Shown: piece by piece, positions 1-4,264 of the stretch
Position numbering within the stretch: position 1 is the stretch's first letter
Layout of the letters: each line of letters starts with the position of its first letter
DNA from: a bacterium
GTDB lineage: Bacteria; Krumholzibacteriota; Krumholzibacteriia; JACNKJ01
Reading direction: 5' to 3'
Length of the DNA: 5,732 nucleotides
NCBI GenBank assembly: GCA_014382085.1
Contig: JACNKJ010000039.1
Location: 1 to 5,732 of the forward strand
Position numbers and translations under genes: made by a program
The notes under the pieces: model-generated
The model's database searches: none
Told to the model about the DNA's origin: nothing
The model's input: the letters and a program-made list of their open reading frames with translations, nothing else

Positions 1-1
1 A

Positions 2-988
2 TATTTGCCAGCTTCCGATCAGCGGTCCAGAACTCAATACCTGCCTCATCTTCGCCAAGCAGTGTTCGAGCGCATCGTTCGTGCGGAAGCCATCGTGCAT
101 CCGGGTACTTATCGAATTGAAGAAACGGACATGGACATGGACGGGCGCAAGGAAATCGTCTGGTCCAGTCCCCATGCACAGATCTTCATTAAGCCCGAAG
201 ACGGTGGCACCGTTCGCGAAATCGATTTTCTCGAAAAGCCCTTCCCCTTGAGCAACACGCTCTCCCGGCGGCGCGAGTTTTATCATCGCCATGTGGCAGA
301 GGCACTATCACCCGAAGAAGACAGTTCTCTGAGCATCCACGAAGTTAAGTCAGCCAAGGAAACGGGTCTTGAGAAGTTGCTCATCTATGACCCCTACACG
401 CGCGCAGGACTGGAAGAGCGATTTTTCGAGGCCAGCGCGAAAGCGGCACCCTATGAAGGCGGCCTCTATGAAACACGAGGTTGGCGCTTCAAGGCTGAAC
501 TTCCCGATAGCCCTGAGGGCGAATTGATATTACGAGGCAGCCGCCAGGATCTAAAGATCGAGAAACATTTGGCCTGGGGAAATGAGGGGCGCACGCTGCG
601 TGTCACCTACCTTCTCGAATACATCGGCGAAACTGAAAAAAACCTGACCTTCGCTTCCGGTTGGAATTTCAACTTTCTCGCCCCCGATAGCCACGACCGA
701 CGCTTCCGTGTTGATGGAACCGACCTGGATAAACCACAACTTCGTAGTCGTGGCTGGGCCGACGCAGCCCGGCAATTTGAAATCCGCGATGAATGGTCGG
801 GCCTGTCGGTATTCTTGGAAGGTGAAGCCCTACGAATCTGGCGCGAGCCCATCGAAACAGTAAGCATGTCTGAAGACGGCTTCGAGCGCGTCTATCAAGG
901 TTCCTGGATCGCCGTTTGCGTACCGGTCCACCTTGTGAAAGGCAAGCCTGTTGAGCTCGAATATCGGCTGCGCATGGAAAAGCACTAG
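2..988 (+). CDS. GH57 alpha-amylase / 4-alpha-glucanotransferase, C-terminal part (5'-truncated by window edge)
   Basis: This is the C-terminal ~328 residues of a glycoside hydrolase family 57 enzyme of the 4-alpha-glucanotransferase / alpha-amylase type, which rearranges or hydrolyses alpha-1,4-glucans in the cytoplasm. What is visible is the middle helical segment (YLPHLRQAVFERIVRAE), then a D-x-D-x-DG stretch (DMDMDGRKEIVW) leading into FIKPEDGGTVREID and NTLSRRREFYH. That pattern is characteristic of the DUF1925/DUF1926 region, which forms the all-beta C-terminal domain in this family. The rest is beta-rich and ends in LEYRLRMEKH before TAG. The family is usually about 650-700 residues long, so the catalytic barrel with its Glu/Asp pair lies upstream and cannot be checked. 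The frame is open to the window edge, so the TTG at position 5 is not a real start. No signal peptide can be judged. Choosing amylase or transferase from the C-terminus alone is not possible. Confidence 0.85.
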   Translation, partial: YLPASDQRSRTQYLPHLRQAVFERIVRAEAIVHPGTYRIEETDMDMDGRKEIVWSSPHAQIFIKPEDGGTVREIDFLEKPFPLSNTLSRRREFYHRHVAEALSPEEDSSLSIHEVKSAKETGLEKLLIYDPYTRAGLEERFFEASAKAAPYEGGLYETRGWRFKAELPDSPEGELILRGSRQDLKIEKHLAWGNEGRTLRVTYLLEYIGETEKNLTFASGWNFNFLAPDSHDRRFRVDGTDLDKPQLRSRGWADAARQFEIRDEWSGLSVFLEGEALRIWREPIETVSMSEDGFERVYQGSWIAVCVPVHLVKGKPVELEYRLRMEKH

Positions 989-1080
989 ATCACCGGGATT
1001 TAATCAGCTCGGGTGTCCTATCCACAGCTTCAGGATTTATTCGCCAGGGCAAGATCTTTTGCGTTCGCCGAACCGTTCTT

Positions 1081-1100
1081 ACAGGAAGCGCCCCTCCTGT
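1081..1100 (+). terminator. Weak hairpin, possible end of the GH57 transcript
   Basis: ACAGGA (1081-1086) and TCCTGT (1095-1100) form a perfect 6-base-pair stem around an 8-base loop, about 90 bases after the GH57 stop codon. It is followed only by TTCCCC, so there is no proper T-tract. A factor-independent terminator is therefore doubtful. It may equally be a chance inverted repeat or a 3' end stabilising hairpin. Confidence 0.2.
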
Positions 1101-1152
1101 TTCCCCATCTCGGAAAATCCCGGAAAACTCGCATTTCTGCCGAAAAATAAGG

Positions 1153-1181
1153 TTTACAAGATCTTAAGATCCGTGTACCCT
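1153..1181 (+). promoter_or_regulatory. Candidate sigma-70-type promoter for the kor operon
   Basis: TTTACA at 1153-1158 resembles a -35 box (5 of 6 to TTGACA). A 17-base spacer later, TACCCT at 1176-1181 matches only 3 of 6 positions of TATAAT. If used, transcription would start near 1188 and leave a leader of roughly 145 bases before korD. The spacer contains the 12-base palindrome at 1160-1171, where a bound repressor would block polymerase. The weak -10 box makes this tentative, and the organism's sigma-factor preferences are unknown. Confidence 0.25.
1160..1171. promoter_or_regulatory. Perfect 12-base palindrome, possible operator
   Basis: GATCTTAAGATC reads identically on both strands and sits inside the spacer of the putative korD promoter. 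A dyad of this size and position suits a dimeric transcription factor, but I do not recognise it as the consensus of a named regulator. The octamer AAGATCTT that overlaps its left side recurs at 1051-1058, which could be a second half-occupied site or chance. Confidence 0.3.
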
Positions 1182-1205
1182 CAACTCCAATTAAAGACGG
1201 CCCTT

Positions 1206-1223
1206 GGGTCGTCCCGTCGACCC
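1206..1223 (+). promoter_or_regulatory. Leader hairpin upstream of korD
   Basis: GGGTCG (1206-1211) pairs perfectly with CGACCC (1218-1223) around a 6-base loop, and two G-U pairs could extend the stem in RNA. It would lie in the 5' leader if transcription starts near 1188. There is no following T-tract, so it is not an obvious attenuator. It may stabilise the leader. Confidence 0.25.
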
Positions 1224-1304
1224 GGCTTCCTGTCGGTTCAACCGCCGCAGGAGGCTTCATTTCAGCTTAGGGTTTGGGCGGGAGTAAGCGGTTACTAACC
1301 AAAG

Positions 1305-1328
1305 CTCTTCCACCCTCACCGGGAAGAG
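1305..1328 (+). promoter_or_regulatory. Hairpin overlapping the korD ribosome binding site
   Basis: CTCTTCC (1305-1311) is the exact reverse complement of GGAAGAG (1322-1328), giving a 7-base-pair stem with a 10-base loop. The right arm overlaps the korD Shine-Dalgarno sequence AGAGGA (1325-1330), which sits 4 bases before the ATG. If this folds in the mRNA it would mask the ribosome binding site of the first gene of the operon. Through translational coupling it could then damp the whole kor cluster. This is seen in the sequence only; use in vivo is inferred. Confidence 0.35.
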
Positions 1329-1334
1329 GACAAG

Positions 1335-1625
1335 ATGCCGCGGTATTGGCGCGAGCCCCTCGACGTCCACGATATCAAAGTCCCGCGTGGCGACATTCAC
1401 ATCATCATTGAACGCTGTAAAGGCTGCGAGTTTTGTGCGGAATTTTGTCCGCGCGATGTGCTTGCCATGTCCAGCGAATTCAATGCAAAGGGTTATCACT
1501 ACCCAGAGGTGAAACAGGCCGATCGCTGCGTCGACTGTGATCTCTGCGAAATCATCTGCCCCGATTTCGCCATCTTCGTCCTGCCCGAAAAGAAAGATGG
1601 GGAGGTGCGAAATGCAGCAAGCTGA
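1335..1625 (+). CDS. korD: 2-oxoglutarate:ferredoxin oxidoreductase, delta subunit (2x[4Fe-4S] ferredoxin)
   Basis: This is a 96-residue bacterial-type ferredoxin that serves as the electron-exit subunit of the Kor/Oor complex. It takes electrons from the KorAB active-site cluster and passes them to soluble ferredoxin or another partner in the cytoplasm. Two classic CxxCxxCxxxCP motifs are present: Cys28, 31, 34, 38 with Pro39, and Cys65, 68, 71, 75 with Pro76. Each set contributes ligands to one of two [4Fe-4S] clusters. The N-terminal ~25 residues (ending in HIIIERCKGC) and the GYHYPEV linker between the motifs are typical of delta subunits of 2-oxoacid oxidoreductases. The ATG is preceded by AGAGGA at 1325-1330. 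It is the first gene of the cluster and its last 14 bases overlap korA. A stand-alone ferredoxin is unlikely given this context. Confidence 0.9.
   Translation: MPRYWREPLDVHDIKVPRGDIHIIIERCKGCEFCAEFCPRDVLAMSSEFNAKGYHYPEVKQADRCVDCDLCEIICPDFAIFVLPEKKDGEVRNAAS
1599..1605 (+). promoter_or_regulatory. Shine-Dalgarno sequence fixing the korA start
   Basis: GGGGAGG lies 6 bases before the ATG at 1612, inside the 3' end of korD. It supports the 1612 start over an in-frame ATG at 1537, which would overlap korD by 89 bases and has no comparable site. Confidence 0.75.
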
Positions 1626-2772
1626 ACCCAAACGCGTGCTCACCGGAAGTCACTATCTTGACGGCGACCATGCCTGCACTGAAGGGGCCATAGCCGCGGG
1701 ATGCAATTTCATTGCGGGCTACCCCATCACCCCTTCCACGGAAGTGGTCGAGCGATACGCACGGCGCATTCCGAGCATCGGCGGAACCTTCATTCAAATG
1801 GAAGACGAGATCGCCTCTATCACCGCCGTCCTCGGCGGAGTTTGGGGCGGCGCAAAGTCCATGACGGTTACCAGTGGCCCCGGTTTCAGCCTGATGATGG
1901 AAAACATCGGTCTCGCGGCCATGACCGAAACACCTTGCGTCATCGTAAACGTCCAGCGCGCCGGCCCCTCCACAGGCCTTCCGACCATGGTCGGCCAGGC
2001 TGATATCATGCAGGCCCGTTGGGGATCCCACGGCGATTACGAAGTCATCGCCCTTGCCCCTCAGTCACCGCAGGAAGCGTTCTCACTCACCATCGAAGCC
2101 TTTAATCTTTCCGAGAAGTACCGCACTCCTGTCATGGTCATGCTCGATGAATGCATCGGCCACATGACCGAACGCGTTGTCATTCCCGAGGCGAGTGAAA
2201 TCAAAATCCTACCGCGACGCATGACCGACAAGCCCAAGGGCGAGTATCTGCCCTACGAGGTCGGCGAGGACGGTATTCCCTCGATGGCTCACGCCGGCGA
2301 CGGACATCGCTACCATATCACCGGTCTCACCCACGACGAGCGCGGCTATCCGGCCATGGATTCCAAAACGCAGGACACCCTGGTGCGGCGGCTTTGCGAC
2401 AAGATCCGGAACAACGCCAAAGACATTTGCATGCTGGAAGAGGAAGAGATCGAGGGAGCGGATGTGATCCTGCTGTCCTACGGCATCACCTCGCGCGTGT
2501 CTCGTGCGGCCATCGAAGCGGCCCGCGCCAAGGGTATCAAGGTGGGCAGCATGCGCTTGCTCACGGTTTGGCCCTTCCCCGAGTACCGCATCAAGGAACT
2601 CGCCGGCAAGGTCAAGGCCTTCGTGGTTCCCGAAATCAACTACGGGCAGGTCAGCCTGGAAGTCGAACGCTGTTGCGCCGGCAAATCGGAAACCATTCTC
2701 ATCCCCCACATGGGAGGCACCGTGCACAACCCTGAGGACATCCTCAAGGCCATCGAGGAGGCGGCGAAATGA
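1612..2772 (+). CDS. korA: 2-oxoglutarate:ferredoxin oxidoreductase, alpha subunit
   Basis: This 386-residue subunit pairs with KorB to oxidise 2-oxoglutarate with CoA to succinyl-CoA and CO2, reducing ferredoxin; the reaction can run in reverse in carbon fixation. The N-terminal pyrimidine-binding domain (about residues 10-190) contains GYPITPSTE at 36-44, the 2-oxoacid-binding loop of this family. It also shows IQMEDEIAS at 61-69, with the Glu expected to contact thiamine diphosphate, and TSGPGFSLMMEN at 87-98. The C-terminal transketolase-like domain (about 282-386) ends in HMGGTVHNPEDIL. Length fits the alpha chain of four-subunit enzymes in which gamma is not fused. The 1612 ATG was chosen for its GGAGG site. 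The stop overlaps the korB start as ATGA. Preference for 2-oxoglutarate over pyruvate or branched-chain oxoacids is inferred from overall resemblance to Kor/Oor proteins. Confidence 0.9.
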   Translation: MQQAEPKRVLTGSHYLDGDHACTEGAIAAGCNFIAGYPITPSTEVVERYARRIPSIGGTFIQMEDEIASITAVLGGVWGGAKSMTVTSGPGFSLMMENIGLAAMTETPCVIVNVQRAGPSTGLPTMVGQADIMQARWGSHGDYEVIALAPQSPQEAFSLTIEAFNLSEKYRTPVMVMLDECIGHMTERVVIPEASEIKILPRRMTDKPKGEYLPYEVGEDGIPSMAHAGDGHRYHITGLTHDERGYPAMDSKTQDTLVRRLCDKIRNNAKDICMLEEEEIEGADVILLSYGITSRVSRAAIEAARAKGIKVGSMRLLTVWPFPEYRIKELAGKVKAFVVPEINYGQVSLEVERCCAGKSETILIPHMGGTVHNPEDILKAIEEAAK

Positions 2773-3686
2773 GCGATCTCAAGATGGACCCATGCTACGA
2801 AGATGTCGCTGAAGATCGTCATCCTATGGACCACCTGCTTCGGGCCGATCGGCTGCCGCACATTTGGTGCGCCACTTGCGGAATCGGTACCGTGGTGAAG
2901 TGCTTCGCTGAAGCCATCGACAAGGCCGGCATCGATTACGACGATGTGGCCATTGTGTCCGGCATCGGATGCACGGGTCGCGTGGCGGGATACGTGAAAC
3001 TGGACAGCTATCACACCACCCACGGCAGGGCCATACCCTTCGCCACGGGCATGAAGCTGGCCAACCCAAGGATGAAGGTCGTGGTTTTCAGCGGCGACGG
3101 CGATCTCTTCGCCATTGGCGGCAATCACATCATTCATGCGGCGCGGCGGAACATGGACATCACCGTGATCTGCGTGAACAACTTCATCTATGGCATGACC
3201 GGCGGGCAGGCGGCTCCCACCACGCCCAACACGGCCAATACCTCCACGACGCCCCACGGCGCCTTCGAGCAGCCCTTCAACCTGCCGCATCTCATGGAAG
3301 CCTGCGGCGCTGCCTACGTGGCGCGCTGGACGGCCTTGCACGTGCGGCGTCTCACCGAATCATTCCAGGAAGCACTGCTCAAGCCAGGCTTCAGTTTCGT
3401 GGAAGCCATCGCCCCCTGCTCAACGCTCTACGCGCGGCGCAACAAACTGGGCAGCGGCTACGATCTCATGCGTTTCTATCACGACAACGCCGAGATTAAA
3501 CACGGATCCGATCCGCGCGAAATCGACATCGGTTATCAGAACAAGATCACCGTGGGCAAATTCGTCGATCGCGATCGCCCCACCTGGCAGATGAAGAGCA
3601 TGGAGCAACTCGACTCCACTCTCGGTGAAAAGTACTACCTGCACGACGAAGCCTGCGAAATGTGCAAGGAGGACATCAATGCCTAG
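2769..3686 (+). CDS. korB: 2-oxoglutarate:ferredoxin oxidoreductase, beta subunit (TPP and [4Fe-4S] binding)
   Basis: This 305-residue subunit holds the diphosphate end of thiamine diphosphate and the cluster next to it. The TPP/Mg motif begins at GDGD (109-112) and ends at NN (137-138), with GGNH between. Cys34 and Cys37 (WCATCG), Cys68 (GIGCTG) and Cys217 (APCSTL) match in spacing the four cysteines that bind the [4Fe-4S] cluster in 2-oxoacid:ferredoxin oxidoreductase beta chains. YGMTGGQAAPTTP (141-153) is another family signature. The last ten residues add an extra CxxC (Cys296, Cys299) whose role is unknown. The start overlaps the korA stop as ATGA, with GAGGAGG at 2755-2761 seven bases upstream, which suggests translational coupling and equal synthesis of the two chains. 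The 3' end overlaps korC by 8 bases. Confidence 0.92.
   Translation: MSDLKMDPCYEDVAEDRHPMDHLLRADRLPHIWCATCGIGTVVKCFAEAIDKAGIDYDDVAIVSGIGCTGRVAGYVKLDSYHTTHGRAIPFATGMKLANPRMKVVVFSGDGDLFAIGGNHIIHAARRNMDITVICVNNFIYGMTGGQAAPTTPNTANTSTTPHGAFEQPFNLPHLMEACGAAYVARWTALHVRRLTESFQEALLKPGFSFVEAIAPCSTLYARRNKLGSGYDLMRFYHDNAEIKHGSDPREIDIGYQNKITVGKFVDRDRPTWQMKSMEQLDSTLGEKYYLHDEACEMCKEDINA
3666..3672 (+). promoter_or_regulatory. Shine-Dalgarno sequence fixing the korC start
   Basis: AAGGAGG lies 6 bases before the ATG at 3679 and is embedded in the codons for the KorB C-terminal tail. It supports 3679 over an in-frame ATG at 3625, whose extra 18 residues would be unlike the family. Confidence 0.8.
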
Positions 3687-4230
3687 GAAGGAAATCCGCA
3701 TCACGGGATACGGCGGGCAGGGCGTCATCCTGACTGGTTACATCTTCGGCAAGGCTGCGGCGATTTTCGGAGGCCTGCACTCCACCATGACTCAGAGCTT
3801 CGGCCCCGAAGCGCGTGGAAGCGCCTGCGCCTCGGCCTTAGTCGTGGATGACAACGTTATCGCCTACCCATACATGCGCGACACGGACATCCTCATAGCC
3901 TTGAGCCGCGAAGGATACGAGAAGTACGCCGACGAGCTCAGTGAGAACGGCATTCTCGTTTATGACGCCGACCTCGTCACGCCACACCAGAGCGACACCG
4001 TTCAGGCATACGGCATTCAGGCGGCTCGTCTTGCCGAAGAACTGGGCAATCGTATCGTCCAGAATATTGTCGTGGTGGGATTCACCACGGCGGTTACCGG
4101 CATCATCGACCGGGAAGCTGTAGCGAAAGCCGTGGAAAGCTCGGTTCCGGGCAGCACCATCGAACTCAACCTCAAAGCCTTTGCAACGGGCTACGAGGAA
4201 GGCCAAAAACTACTGGCCCCCGTGGGCTAG
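3679..4230 (+). CDS. korC: 2-oxoglutarate:ferredoxin oxidoreductase, gamma subunit
   Basis: This 183-residue protein is the gamma chain of the Kor complex, which completes the active heterotetramer and probably contributes to CoA handling. It begins with IRITGYGGQGV, carrying the glycine-rich GxGGQG signature at residues 10-15 that opens nearly all POR/KOR gamma domains. This is followed by QSFGPEARGSACAS (39-52), also a family hallmark, and NIVVVGFTTAVTGI (129-142). Length matches free-standing gamma subunits of about 180-190 residues. The start at 3679 is supported by AAGGAGG and by the usual position of the glycine motif close to the N-terminus. It overlaps korB by 8 bases and is followed by a 34-base gap before the flavoprotein gene. 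The family itself does not separate 2-oxoglutarate from other oxoacid enzymes, so the assignment rests on the neighbours. Confidence 0.9.
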   Translation: MPRKEIRITGYGGQGVILTGYIFGKAAAIFGGLHSTMTQSFGPEARGSACASALVVDDNVIAYPYMRDTDILIALSREGYEKYADELSENGILVYDADLVTPHQSDTVQAYGIQAARLAEELGNRIVQNIVVVGFTTAVTGIIDREAVAKAVESSVPGSTIELNLKAFATGYEEGQKLLAPVG

Positions 4231-4236
4231 TGAAGC

Positions 4237-4252
4237 GCGGATCTAGGTCCGC
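4237..4252 (+). promoter_or_regulatory. Small GC hairpin between korC and the flavoprotein gene
   Basis: GCGGA (4237-4241) and TCCGC (4248-4252) form a 5-base-pair stem with a 6-base loop in the only gap of the cluster. It sits immediately before the GAGGAGG ribosome binding site. No T-tract follows, so termination is unlikely. It could mark an mRNA processing point or tune translation of the downstream gene relative to korDABC, or be chance. Confidence 0.25.
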
Positions 4253-4254
4253 CT

Positions 4255-4261
4255 GAGGAGG
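4255..4261 (+). promoter_or_regulatory. Shine-Dalgarno sequence supporting a TTG start
   Basis: GAGGAGG ends 3 bases before TTG at 4265, and the first GAGG core ends 6 bases before it. No ATG or GTG in the reading frame lies nearby; the next in-frame ATG is 4337, which lacks such a site. The frame is closed by TAG at 4244-4246, so the start must lie after that. Confidence 0.6.
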
Positions 4262-4264
4262 ATC

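Larger units (their letters stand above)
989..1334. other. Non-coding gap / korD leader region
   Basis: No convincing gene is seen in these 346 bases. The open frames across it lack recognisable motifs or a well-placed ribosome binding site. It is noticeably more AT-rich in the middle (about 1100-1200) than the flanking genes, as expected for a promoter region. It contains a TTTACA -35-like box, a perfect palindrome at 1160-1171, and small inverted repeats at 1081-1100, 1206-1223, 1234-1244 (CGGTT-C-AACCG), 1283-1296 (AGTAA-GCGG-TTACT) and 1305-1328. The octamer AAGATCTT occurs twice, at 1051-1058 and 1158-1165, and CGGAAAA is repeated at 1111 and 1121. An AGGAGG at 1249-1254 has no ATG, GTG or TTG within 5-12 bases and appears to be an orphan. 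I find no tRNA-like fold and no known riboswitch that I recognise. Confidence 0.6.

Noticed and set aside
991..1015. Imperfect inverted repeat right after the GH57 stop as a terminator
   Set aside because: Only four outer pairs, CACC with GGTG, plus a mismatch, and no T-tract.
1093..1254. CCTCCTG at 1093-1099 as an anti-Shine-Dalgarno partner of CAGGAGG at 1248-1254
   Set aside because: The seven bases are exactly complementary, but the left element lies upstream of the likely transcription start, and a match of this length over 150 bases is easily coincidental.
1030..1260. 76-codon reverse-strand open frame in the same gap
   Set aside because: No family resemblance and no supporting neighbour on that strand. 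It is better explained as chance.
951..1298. 115-codon forward open frame across the gap after the GH57 gene
   Set aside because: It begins inside the GH57 gene, has no ribosome binding site, no recognisable motif, and runs through AT-rich promoter-like sequence. The composition does not look coding.
1537..1611. Upstream ATG at 1537 as korA start
   Set aside because: It would add 25 residues read out of frame through the second korD cysteine motif, with no Shine-Dalgarno. The GGAGG before 1612 is decisive.
2640..3341. Long reverse-strand open frame of 233 codons antisense to korA/korB
   Set aside because: The forward strand here encodes unmistakable KorA and KorB motifs. Long antisense frames are common opposite genes rich in G/C third positions, and the translation shows no family features.
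3625..3678. Upstream ATG at 3625 as korC start
   Set aside because: The added 18 residues are a frame-shifted reading of the KorB tail, and the glycine motif of gamma subunits is normally near the N-terminus, as it is from 3679.
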